A DNA stretch of 11,376 nt from Hyphomicrobiales bacterium (GTDB taxonomy: Bacteria > Pseudomonadota > Alphaproteobacteria > Rhizobiales > Aestuariivirgaceae): the NCBI GenBank assembly GCA_027051995.1, contig JALUFY010000181.1:1-11376 (forward strand), given 5' to 3'. The position numbers and the translations under genes were made by a program. This document shows positions 1 to 6,120 of this stretch, piece after piece. Each line of letters starts with the position of its first letter. Position 1 is the stretch's first letter. Under the pieces are notes generated by a model, which did not search any database, was not told the DNA's origin, and worked only from the letters and a program-made list of their open reading frames with translations.

Positions 1-194
1 CCGGCGATGAAATTGAACCACACGACGAAGGGCACGTAGTCACCCGCCGCCGCGCGCGCCGAATCCGGGCCGAAGAGCACCATGCCGCCGCTATAGAGCG
101 TCAGTGCGCCGAACAACGCGGCGAAGGCCGCCACGGGCCTGATCCAGCGCGGCGGCCGGGAGGAAGATTGCGCGGGCATCCGGGGGCTGGACAT
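1..194 (-). CDS. small membrane protein, N-terminal part (runs off left edge)
   Basis: The minus strand reads 64 codons without a stop from an ATG at 194 to the window edge. The first 20 residues are Ser/Pro/Arg-rich and probably cytoplasmic. A hydrophobic stretch follows at about residues 21-42 (AAFAALFGALTLYSGG), then a short polar Ala-rich turn and the start of a second hydrophobic segment (YVPFVVWFNFIA). This looks like a small multi-TM protein of unknown function, of the kind annotated as hypothetical in Alphaproteobacteria. I chose ATG 194 because a GGAG lies about 7 bases upstream; a second in-frame ATG at 179 (codon 6) has no better site. It is codirectional with cobT, 72 bases downstream of the cobT stop, so it could be cotranscribed. 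Function is not assignable from the part visible. Confidence 0.6.
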   Translation of the reverse strand, partial: MSSPRMPAQSSSRPPRWIRPVAAFAALFGALTLYSGGMVLFGPDSARAAAGDYVPFVVWFNFIA

Positions 195-266
195 GCCACA
201 CTCCATCGTTCGTGTTTCATCTGACGCCAGTATGGAGACGGTTTCCCGCCCGCGCCTTGAGCGGGA

Positions 267-1292
267 TCAATCCTTTTCGCTCACGCCGGCCTCGCCGAAT
301 GTCGCCATGCCGTTGTGGGTGGCCACGGCGGCCTTGACGATGGCCGCCGCCAGTCCCGCGCCGGAGCCCTCGCCCAGCCGCATGCCCAGATCGAGCAGCG
401 GCTCCTTGCCGATGCGGCGCAGCGTCTCGATGTGCGCCGGCTCCGCCGAGACATGCCCGGCGATGCAATGATCGATGGAGGCCGGATCGAGCGCGTGCAG
501 CACCGCCGCCGTGGCGGTGACCATGAAGCCGTCGAGAATGACCGGGATGCGTTCCATGCGCGCCGCGATCATCGCCCCGGCCATGGCGGCGAATTCGCGC
601 CCGCCCAGCCGCGTCAGCACCGCCAGCGGATCGGACAGATGCGGCCCGTGCAGCTCCACGGCGCGTTCGATCACTTCCGCCTTGCGCGCCACGCCTTCAT
701 CATCCACGCCGGTGCCCGGGCCCACCCAGCCGCGCGCCTCGCCGCCGTAAAGGGCGTAAAGCATGGCCGAGGCGATGGTGGTGTTGGCGATGCCCATTTC
801 GCCAAGGCACAGGATGTCCGGCTTGTCCGCCACCGCCTCCATGCCATAGGCGATGGTGGCGGCGCATTCCTTCTCGCTCATCGCCGGTTCCCTGGCGATG
901 TTGCCCGTTGGCTTGCTTAGCGCCAGCTCATGCACCTTCAGCCCCAGCCCGAAGGTTTCGCAGATCTGGTTGATGGCCGCTCCCCCGGCGCGGAAGTTGG
1001 CCACCATCTGCTCCGTCACCGCAGCCGGAAAGGCCGAGACGCCCTCGTCCGCCACGCCGTGATTGCCGGCGTAGACGGCAACCTCGATGCGTTCCGCCGA
1101 TGGCCGCTCCCGTCCCTGCCAGGCGGCCAGCCAGACGGCCAGCGCCTCCAGCCTGCCCAGCGCGCCGGGTGGCTTGGTCAGTTGCGCGTCGCGCTGGCGG
1201 GCGGCCTGCGCGGCTTCCTCGTCGGGGCCGGGCATGGCGGCGAAGACGGCGCGGATGTCATCCAGCGGCCCGTGAGTTTTGTTCTCGTGCAT
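267..1292 (-). CDS. cobT: nicotinate-nucleotide--dimethylbenzimidazole phosphoribosyltransferase
   Basis: CobT (EC 2.4.2.21) transfers phosphoribose from nicotinate mononucleotide to 5,6-dimethylbenzimidazole, giving alpha-ribazole phosphate, the lower-ligand precursor of cobalamin. The 341-residue length is normal for the family. Family features visible include the N-terminal LTKPPGALGRLEALA block (about residues 38-52), the AGNHGVADEGVSAFP motif, the FRAGGAAINQ motif, CLGEMGIANTT, the GPGTGVDD block, and near the C-terminus LGMRLGEGSGAGLA, whose Glu308 matches the catalytic glutamate of the family. The protein has no signal peptide and should be cytosolic. The start at 1292 has a GGAG six bases upstream. 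The gene diverges from cobS (57-base gap), and the two products meet in the last step of nucleotide-loop assembly. The motif set is distinctive and identification is firm. Confidence 0.96.
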   Translation of the reverse strand: MHENKTHGPLDDIRAVFAAMPGPDEEAAQAARQRDAQLTKPPGALGRLEALAVWLAAWQGRERPSAERIEVAVYAGNHGVADEGVSAFPAAVTEQMVANFRAGGAAINQICETFGLGLKVHELALSKPTGNIAREPAMSEKECAATIAYGMEAVADKPDILCLGEMGIANTTIASAMLYALYGGEARGWVGPGTGVDDEGVARKAEVIERAVELHGPHLSDPLAVLTRLGGREFAAMAGAMIAARMERIPVILDGFMVTATAAVLHALDPASIDHCIAGHVSAEPAHIETLRRIGKEPLLDLGMRLGEGSGAGLAAAIVKAAVATHNGMATFGEAGVSEKD

Positions 1293-1349
1293 GGCGCTCT
1301 CCGGTGAAATGGTGGAATGGCGGGCGGCAAAGCTCTATAACGATTCCCC
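1293..1349. promoter_or_regulatory. divergent cobT/cobS intergenic region
   Basis: These 57 bases must hold the start signals of both cob genes unless transcription enters from elsewhere. TATAAC at 1336-1341 could be a -10 element for cobS. Initiation about 7 bases downstream would then fall at or just before the ATG at 1350, so the message would be leaderless there or would use the in-frame ATG at 1371. No convincing -35 is seen. The gap is far too short for a cobalamin riboswitch, and no B12-box-like sequence was noticed. Confidence 0.3.
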
Positions 1350-2180
1350 ATGACGCGCAAAGACCAATCAATGGCTGATGGCGGCGAAGGGCGGGCCGAT
1401 GCCGCGCGCGGTGGGGCGGGGGGCTGGCTGGACGACCTCGCCGCCTCCGTGATGTTCCTCACCCGCCTGCCCGTGACGCGTCTGGCCGTCTCCGCCCCGG
1501 TCTGGCCGCGCCAGATGCGCGCCTTTCCCCTGGCCGGGGCATTGATTGGCGCGCTGAGCGCCGCCGTTCTCGTCATCACCGCCTGGTTCGGCTTTACCCC
1601 GCTTATTGCCGCCCTGGCCGCCATCATGGCGGGCGTCATCATCACCGGCGCGCTGCATGAGGACGGCCTGGCCGATTGCGCCGACGCCCTGGGCGCGCAC
1701 GAGAAGACGCGCCGTCTGGAGATCATGCGCGATTCACGGGTGGGAACCTTCGGCGTTCTGGCCCTTGTCCTCGCCATCGGGCTGAACGCGGCGGCGCTTT
1801 CGCGGATTATCGCCCATTCCGGCGTCATGGCCACGGCGGGCGCGCTTATCGCCGCCCATGCCCTGTCGCGCCTCATGGCCGTCTGGACGCTGCATTATCT
1901 GCCGCCCGCCCGCCGGGATGGCCGCGCGAAAGAGGCCGGGCGGCCCTCCACCGGTCTGCTGGGGCAGGCCATATTGGCCACGCTCGCCGTCCTTCTCGCG
2001 GTTTTTCCGCCGTTGTGGGACGGACGCGCCCTTGTGGCCGCGGTCATCCTGGCCATGGCCGCCGCCGGCGTGGTCATCCGCATGGCTCAAGGGCTCATTG
2101 GCGGCCAGACGGGAGACGTGGCCGGGGCCGCCGAGGTCTTTGCCCGCACGGTCTTTCTGCTCGTGTTAAGCCTTCATTGA
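1350..2180 (+). CDS. cobS: adenosylcobinamide-GDP ribazoletransferase (cobalamin synthase)
   Basis: CobS (CobV; EC 2.7.8.26) joins adenosylcobinamide-GDP to alpha-ribazole (or its phosphate) in the inner membrane, completing cobalamin. The 276-residue protein is highly hydrophobic with several TM segments. It carries the family's signatures: FLTRLP (residues 36-41), the acidic metal-binding HEDGLADCADAL (103-114), and MRDSRVGTFG (126-135). The first 25 residues are polar, Gly/Ala/Asp-rich and less conserved-looking. The start is uncertain: ATG 1350 has no clear Shine-Dalgarno sequence and ATG 1371 (codon 8) is an equal alternative. It is divergent from cobT, whose product makes one of its substrates. 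A 100-base gap separates it from the protease gene downstream. Confidence 0.95.
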   Translation: MTRKDQSMADGGEGRADAARGGAGGWLDDLAASVMFLTRLPVTRLAVSAPVWPRQMRAFPLAGALIGALSAAVLVITAWFGFTPLIAALAAIMAGVIITGALHEDGLADCADALGAHEKTRRLEIMRDSRVGTFGVLALVLAIGLNAAALSRIIAHSGVMATAGALIAAHALSRLMAVWTLHYLPPARRDGRAKEAGRPSTGLLGQAILATLAVLLAVFPPLWDGRALVAAVILAMAAAGVVIRMAQGLIGGQTGDVAGAAEVFARTVFLLVLSLH

Positions 2181-2198
2181 CCATAGGCCAAAAAGCCG

Positions 2199-2216
2199 GG
2201 GCGGCGTTTACCGCCT
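2199..2216 (+). other. small hairpin after cobS
   Basis: GGCGG at 2200-2204 pairs with CCGCC at 2211-2215 around a six-base loop, with a possible G-T pair outside. A CTTTTT tract follows only 8 bases later (2224-2229), so this is at best a weak terminator 20 bases after the cobS stop. It could partly separate cobS from the protease gene. Confidence 0.25.
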
Positions 2217-2280
2217 GTAGTGTCTTTTTCCTCCACCATGCGGCGCGAAATCGTGCGCTGCCCGTGCAAAGCAGGACTGG

Positions 2281-3294
2281 ATGGAAAAACCAATGACCGC
2301 CATTGTCAGCATTGTTCTCGCCCTGACCGCCGTTCTGGCCGCCTGGCTGCAACCGGACGTGCAGCCCGCGCTCGATGGAATCTACAGGATGCAGACGCCG
2401 GTCTATTTCGCCGTGCTGCTCTTCATCACGCTGCTGGCCTTCGCCGCCGGGCGCAGGATTCCGAAGTGGAAGCTTGCGCATCATGTGTCCGAATGGTCGA
2501 GCCTGGTAGCGGCGGGGCTTGTGGCGCTGATCGGTCTGCATCACGGCCTGGGGCTGGATTCGGGGATGGGCTGGAGCAGGCCCGCCGCCCCCAGCAACGT
2601 CACCTATGTGCCCTCCCGTCCAAGGGAGAAAAAACCTCTCAAGACGGCCAAACGGCCCGCGCCGGAGAAAAAGCGCCCGGCCGCCGCAGCGTCCGCCCCG
2701 GAAACTGCGGGAGAAGAAAAGCCATCCGCTCCGGAAAGCGCCGCCTACAACCCGGACACCGATCCGGACGCCATCAAGGAGCCGCCCGTGCCCGAGGGCA
2801 AGATCAGGATCATCGTGCGCGATGAAAACGGCGATGAATATCCCTATGACATGACGCCCGGCGAGGAGCTGCCTCCGAACCTGACCAACATCTCCAAACT
2901 GGCTCAGGTGGTCATGGCCTATGGCGCCTGGACGGAAATCAAGGCCAACAAGGGTGGCCATTTCGTCGTCAAGGCGGAGATCAACAACACGCCCATTCTG
3001 GCGCTCATCGACACCGGCGCTTCCGCCGTGGCCCTTTCGCACGAGGATGCCGAGGCGGTCGGCCTGAACACCTTCGCGCTGGATTACACCATCCCGGTGG
3101 CCACCGCCAACGGCGTCGTCAAGGCCGCTCCCGTCACCCTGCGCCGCATCGAGGTTGACGGCGTCGTGGTGCGAGACGTCAAGGCCTGGGTCATGCCCAA
3201 GGGGGCCCTGCGCGGCACGCTCATGGGCATGAGCTTCCTCTCGCACCTCTCCGGATTTTCCGTCGATGACGGCAAGCTGACGCTGAAGCAATAA
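2281..3294 (+). CDS. membrane-anchored retropepsin-like aspartic protease (clan AA, TIGR02281 type)
   Basis: The C-terminal domain (about residues 215-337) is a single-lobe pepsin-fold protease. It contains LALIDTGASAVALS with catalytic Asp244 in the DTGA motif, then IPVATANGVV (flap region) and the LMGMSFLSHLSGF block typical of the second half of a retropepsin monomer. Such enzymes work as homodimers. The N-terminus has three hydrophobic segments (about 6-23, 42-57, 73-90), so a cytoplasmic N-terminus would put the protease domain in the periplasm. Residues 100-170 form a Pro/Lys/Ala/Glu-rich linker. Rickettsia APRc (RC1339) is a characterised relative of this alphaproteobacterial group; the substrate here is unknown. 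ATG 2281 has AGGA only 4 bases upstream; ATG 2293 (codon 5) is an alternative start. The gene ends in a strong terminator. Confidence 0.88.
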   Translation: MEKPMTAIVSIVLALTAVLAAWLQPDVQPALDGIYRMQTPVYFAVLLFITLLAFAAGRRIPKWKLAHHVSEWSSLVAAGLVALIGLHHGLGLDSGMGWSRPAAPSNVTYVPSRPREKKPLKTAKRPAPEKKRPAAAASAPETAGEEKPSAPESAAYNPDTDPDAIKEPPVPEGKIRIIVRDENGDEYPYDMTPGEELPPNLTNISKLAQVVMAYGAWTEIKANKGGHFVVKAEINNTPILALIDTGASAVALSHEDAEAVGLNTFALDYTIPVATANGVVKAAPVTLRRIEVDGVVVRDVKAWVMPKGALRGTLMGMSFLSHLSGFSVDDGKLTLKQ

Positions 3295-3311
3295 AGCGGT
3301 GGACAATTACG

Positions 3312-3342
3312 CGGGCGGAAGGCACACTCCGCCCGTTTTTTT
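3312..3342 (+). terminator. rho-independent terminator after the protease gene
   Basis: An 8-bp perfect GC-rich stem (CGGGCGGA at 3312-3319 with TCCGCCCG at 3328-3335) and an eight-base loop are followed directly by seven T residues (3336-3342). It starts 17 bases after the protease stop codon and isolates the gene from the mutase downstream. Confidence 0.93.
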
Positions 3343-3380
3343 CGTCTGGACACGCATATTCCGCTCAAGGGGAGGGAACC

Positions 3381-4910
3381 ATGCCGCGAAGCCCGCGCGC
3401 CGATCTGGCCTTCAACACGCCCGAATACGCCACCGAACCGCTCGTCAAGCCCACCGGCTTTCGCGAATACGACGCCCGCTGGCTGCATTTCCGCGAGGAG
3501 GAGGACGGCTCCGTCACCAGCGAGATCAACCTGCCCGGCGTGCGCGCCCTGGGGCTGGGGCTTGGCACATACCTGCACGAGCGGGGGGTGAGGCCGGAAG
3601 TCGTCACCGGCCATGACTATCGCGCCTATTCCCCGGCCATCCAGAACGCCCTCATCGCCGGGCTTCTGGCCTCCGGCTGCACGGTGCATGACATCGGCCT
3701 GGCCCTTTCGCCCACCGCCTATTTCGCCCAGTTCGATCTGGACGCGCCCGCCGTGGCCATGGTCACCGCCTCGCACAACGACAACGGCTGGACGGGCGTC
3801 AAGATGGGCTGTGACGCCCCGCTCACCTTCGGCCCCGATGAAATGTCCGCCCTGCGCGATATCGTCCTTGAAGGCCGCTGGAAGGAGAGAGCAGGCGGCA
3901 GGCTGATCCATGCCCCCGGGGTGCGCGAACACTACATCGCCGATCTCGTCAGGCGCGGCGGCAGGCTTTCGCGCCCCCTGAAGGTGGTCTGCGCCTGCGG
4001 CAACGGCACGGCCTCGGTCTTCGCCCCCCAGGTGCTGCGCGCCATGGGCGCGGAGGTCATCGAGCTGCACTGCGCGCCCGACTGGACGTTCCCCAACTAC
4101 AACCCCAACCCGGAAGACATGGAGATGCTCCATGACATGGCCCGCGCCGTGAAGGCGCACGGGGCCGATCTGGCCCTCGGCTTCGACGGCGACGGCGACC
4201 GCTGCGGCGTGGTGGACAACGAGGGCAACGAGATCTTCGCCGACAAGATCGGCGTCATGATCGCCCGTGACCTGGCCCGCCGCTTCGAGAACGCGAAATT
4301 CGTCGTCGATGTGAAAAGCACCGGCCTGTTCAACACCGATCCGGTGCTGCGTGAGCTGGGCGCGAAAACGGATTATTACAAGACCGGCCACAGCTACATC
4401 AAGCGCCGCACGACGGAGCTGGGGGCCATCGCCGGGTTCGAGAAATCCGGCCACTTCTTCTTCCGCCCGCCGGTGGGGCTCGGCTACGACGACGGCATCG
4501 TCTCGGCCATCGCCGTGCTGCACATGCTCGATCACAATCCGGACAAGTCCATGGCCGATCTCTACCGCGATCTGCCGCGCACCTGGGGCACCCCCACCAT
4601 GAGCCCCCATTGCCCGGACGAGGAAAAGTATGATCTGATCGAAAAGGTCATCGCTCACTACCGCGCCCGCATGGAGCGCGGCGAGCCGGCCGGCGGGCAA
4701 AGAATAGTTGACCTGATCACCGTCAACGGCGTGCGCATTGTGCTGGAGGACGGCACCTGGGGCCTGGCGCGCGCCAGCTCCAACAAGCCCGAACTCGTCG
4801 TCGTCGCCGAAAGCCCCGCCTCGGAAGAGGCCATGCGCGCCATCGTCAGGGACATCCAGGATCACCTGGCCACTTACGAAAACGTCGGCGAATACAACCA
4901 GACCATCTGA
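3381..4910 (+). CDS. phosphomannomutase/phosphoglucomutase (alpha-D-phosphohexomutase)
   Basis: This cytosolic enzyme interconverts hexose-6-phosphate and hexose-1-phosphate, feeding nucleotide-sugar synthesis for polysaccharides and LPS. All four family signatures are in order. The phosphoserine loop is TASHNDNGWTG with Ser131. The Mg-binding loop is DGDGDR with Asp269, Asp271 and Asp273. The sugar-specificity loop is GFEKSGH at 352-358. The C-terminal phosphate-binding region is RASSNKPELVVVAES. At 509 residues it is longer than the 450-465 usual for AlgC/ManB types. The specificity loop has Phe-Glu-Lys where many enzymes have Gly-Glu-Met/Gln, so mannose versus glucose preference cannot be read from sequence. 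The start is secure: a strong AGGGGAGGG lies at 3368-3376. The gene stands alone, with a terminator upstream and the AT-rich island downstream. Confidence 0.93.
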   Translation: MPRSPRADLAFNTPEYATEPLVKPTGFREYDARWLHFREEEDGSVTSEINLPGVRALGLGLGTYLHERGVRPEVVTGHDYRAYSPAIQNALIAGLLASGCTVHDIGLALSPTAYFAQFDLDAPAVAMVTASHNDNGWTGVKMGCDAPLTFGPDEMSALRDIVLEGRWKERAGGRLIHAPGVREHYIADLVRRGGRLSRPLKVVCACGNGTASVFAPQVLRAMGAEVIELHCAPDWTFPNYNPNPEDMEMLHDMARAVKAHGADLALGFDGDGDRCGVVDNEGNEIFADKIGVMIARDLARRFENAKFVVDVKSTGLFNTDPVLRELGAKTDYYKTGHSYIKRRTTELGAIAGFEKSGHFFFRPPVGLGYDDGIVSAIAVLHMLDHNPDKSMADLYRDLPRTWGTPTMSPHCPDEEKYDLIEKVIAHYRARMERGEPAGGQRIVDLITVNGVRIVLEDGTWGLARASSNKPELVVVAESPASEEAMRAIVRDIQDHLATYENVGEYNQTI

Positions 4911-4925
4911 ACGCACTTCCCGCCT

Positions 4926-4941
4926 CGGCATTCACATGCCG
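4926..4941 (+). other. hairpin just after the mutase gene
   Basis: CGGCAT at 4926-4931 pairs perfectly with ATGCCG at 4936-4941 around a TCAC loop, 16 bases past the stop codon. No T tract follows, so it is not a canonical intrinsic terminator. It may protect the mRNA 3' end or mark a rho-dependent stop. Confidence 0.3.
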
Positions 4942-5171
4942 CCCAGGAAATTAGTGCCGGTTGAGCTCCATGGCCGGGGCGTTGTCAGGTATTGTTGAAC
5001 CTTGGCCTGAAAAGACGAGTAATTCCGTATGGATTATATATTGTATGTCTTAAGGAAGCTGCCCTTGCCGGATTCTTAGGTGGATGACTTTGATTTGAGA
5101 AATGGGCTTGAGCAGAGATGCGGAACAAGTTACCATGGACATGGACTATGAGTGAAGATCAGGCGACAACA
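4942..5171 (+). other. GC-to-AT transition and leader of the phospholipase-like gene
   Basis: Composition changes from GC-rich to AT-rich at about 4990-5030, which marks the left edge of the island. No conserved coding frame was recognised here. TATATT at 5037-5042 is a possible -10 element for the downstream gene, without a convincing -35. TTGAAC at 4995-5000 has no well-placed -10 partner. I saw no integrase, no tRNA end and no clear direct repeats matching the right edge. Confidence 0.3.
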
Positions 5172-5732
5172 ATGAAGAAGATATGCATGTTCTTGTTTTG
5201 CTTCGTATTTGCTTCTGCTGGACTGCCAGGTTCCTCTTTGGCTGAAAATTATTGCGGTTCTGAATGGTGGCAAAAGCTGGGCGTGCCTGATTACTACTGT
5301 TTTGGATATGCTGGCCCGGCTTTGGCTTATGCGGGGTGTGCTGTGGGGAATCTGGTTGGTTACAAACCTGTGTATTTTGGCGCGGCATGCAAGGCGCATG
5401 ATGATTGTTATGAACAGCCAGGGATCAGGAAAGAGTATTGCGACAGGAGGTTCTTGGCAATTTTAAGAGAAACCTGCAAGGATACGCTAACCGGAAAATA
5501 CAGAAAATGGGCCAGATCGGAATGCTACAGAATATCTAATTCATTTTATACAGCTGTCAAGGCGTATGGGATGAAAGCATACAATAATGCACAATCAAAA
5601 AATGTTCATAATTATACCGGAAATAAGCGTAGATCTATGGAAGATACATATATTAATAATTTTGACAAAGACATAAATGATATTGCCAATGACTTTTTAA
5701 ATGGCGTCCGAAGAGAGCAGGACAATTGGTAG
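5172..5732 (+). CDS. secreted phospholipase A2-like protein in an AT-rich island
   Basis: The 186-residue product begins with a clean Sec signal peptide (MKK, then a Phe/Cys/Leu-rich core) with a likely cut after SLA, residues 22-24. The mature part has eight cysteines (28, 43, 56, 73, 79, 90, 102, 118), enough for four disulfides. CKAHDDCY (73-80) matches the PLA2 active site: His76 and Asp77 correspond to His48 and Asp49, and Tyr80 to Tyr52. CDR at 90-92 resembles the Asp99 region. NYCG (26-29) could belong to a calcium loop. The last 65 residues are Lys/Asn/Tyr-rich, lack cysteine and are not recognised. If active, it would hydrolyse the sn-2 acyl ester of phospholipids outside the cytoplasm. 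The frame opens further upstream (ATG 5118, ATG 5148), but 5172 gives the signal peptide and has AGG eight bases before it. Codon use is AT-rich, unlike every neighbour, which suggests horizontal acquisition. Activity and ligand loop are unproven. Confidence 0.8.
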   Translation: MKKICMFLFCFVFASAGLPGSSLAENYCGSEWWQKLGVPDYYCFGYAGPALAYAGCAVGNLVGYKPVYFGAACKAHDDCYEQPGIRKEYCDRRFLAILRETCKDTLTGKYRKWARSECYRISNSFYTAVKAYGMKAYNNAQSKNVHNYTGNKRRSMEDTYINNFDKDINDIANDFLNGVRREQDNW

Positions 5733-5773
5733 TGATAATTGCATAATCACACTCACGGCTTATGAAAATTTTT

Positions 5774-5810
5774 CAGGCAGGGGCGTGCGCTTCCTGCCTG
5801 TGCGATTTTT
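5774..5810 (+). terminator. terminator-like hairpin after the phospholipase-like gene
   Basis: A perfect 8-bp stem (CAGGCAGG at 5774-5781 with CCTGCCTG at 5793-5800) and an 11-base loop are followed five bases later by TTTTT (5806-5810). AAAATTTTT immediately precedes the stem. It lies 41 bases after the stop codon, at the right edge of the AT-rich island. The five-base gap before the T tract makes it less than ideal. Confidence 0.65.
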
Positions 5811-5840
5811 CCCGGACTCCTCTGCGGCCTTGCGGAAGCG

Positions 5841-5882
5841 GCACAACCTGTGAGAGCCGGAACTTGTGCGGTTGCCGGCAAC
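5841..5882. repeat. inverted repeat and 12-bp palindrome between the island and the tct operon
   Basis: GCACAA at 5841-5846 is inverted as TTGTGC at 5864-5869. Directly after it lies the perfect 12-bp palindrome GTTGCCGGCAAC (5871-5882). Both are at the GC-rich side of the island boundary. They could be a regulatory site, part of a REP-like element or a mobile-element end; nothing in the sequence decides between these. Confidence 0.35.
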
Positions 5883-5932
5883 TTACTGAATTATCACCGT
5901 TTCCCCCGCCACACGAACATTTCCCTAGGGCA

Positions 5933-5942
5933 GGTGCGCACC
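5933..5942. promoter_or_regulatory. 10-bp palindrome upstream of the tct promoter
   Basis: GGTGCGCACC is a perfect palindrome ending 21 bases before the -35 element at 5964. The position fits an operator for a transcription factor controlling the transporter operon. In DNA this GC-rich, a single 10-bp palindrome can also occur by chance. Confidence 0.25.
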
Positions 5943-5963
5943 CGCGCGGACGGGACATTTGCG

Positions 5964-5991
5964 TTGCAATCGGCAGGGGCGGGCCTATAAT
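5964..5991 (+). promoter_or_regulatory. sigma-70-type promoter of the tctCBA operon
   Basis: A consensus -10 TATAAT at 5986-5991 is preceded by TTGCAA at 5964-5969 with a 16-base spacer. The start of transcription is expected near 5998, leaving a leader of about 120 bases before tctC. A perfect TATAAT stands out in this GC-rich background. Confidence 0.6.
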
Positions 5992-5998
5992 GCCGACG

Positions 5999-6020
5999 CG
6001 GCTGGCTCAACGGCCAGCCG
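5999..6020 (+). other. hairpin at the 5' end of the tct leader
   Basis: CGGCTGGC (5999-6006) and GCCAGCCG (6013-6020) form a perfect 8-bp stem with a six-base loop. It would sit right at the predicted 5' end of the transcript, where such stems commonly protect mRNA from decay. There is no T tract, so it is not a terminator. No known riboswitch pattern was recognised in the remaining leader (6021-6110). Confidence 0.45.
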
Positions 6021-6120
6021 GGCCTTTCCGGAGCGCGAAAGATGCATCCGGCAAGGGCGCGCGGGGCGGACCTACCGGTGGCTTGCCTGCTTCGCGCCGG
6101 ACATAACAAGGGAGGATACC

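Noticed and set aside
1293..1349. Cobalamin riboswitch between cobT and cobS
   Set aside because: The gap is 57 bases, while the riboswitch needs well over 100, and no B12-box-like sequence was seen.
2095..3306. 403-codon minus-strand open frame antisense to the protease gene
   Set aside because: It is a low-complexity Gly/Arg/His shadow that also overlaps the end of cobS.
3084..4931. 615-codon minus-strand open frame antisense to the mutase and the end of the protease gene
   Set aside because: It spans two unrelated genes and their terminator and has no motif. It arises from codon bias at third positions.
5118..5171. Upstream extension of the phospholipase-like gene from ATG 5118 or ATG 5148
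   Set aside because: It would bury the signal peptide behind 8-18 polar residues and lacks a good ribosome site. ATG 5172 fits better, though the upstream starts cannot be excluded.
5762..6106. 114-codon plus-strand open frame in the gene-free stretch before tctC
   Set aside because: It runs through the terminator, the palindromes and the promoter, has no ribosome site and shows no recognisable family.
5959..6120. Extension of the tctC frame upstream to ATG 5959
   Set aside because: The predicted promoter and leader hairpin lie inside it, the residues are Arg/Gly/Pro-rich, and a strong ribosome site and signal peptide start at 6121.
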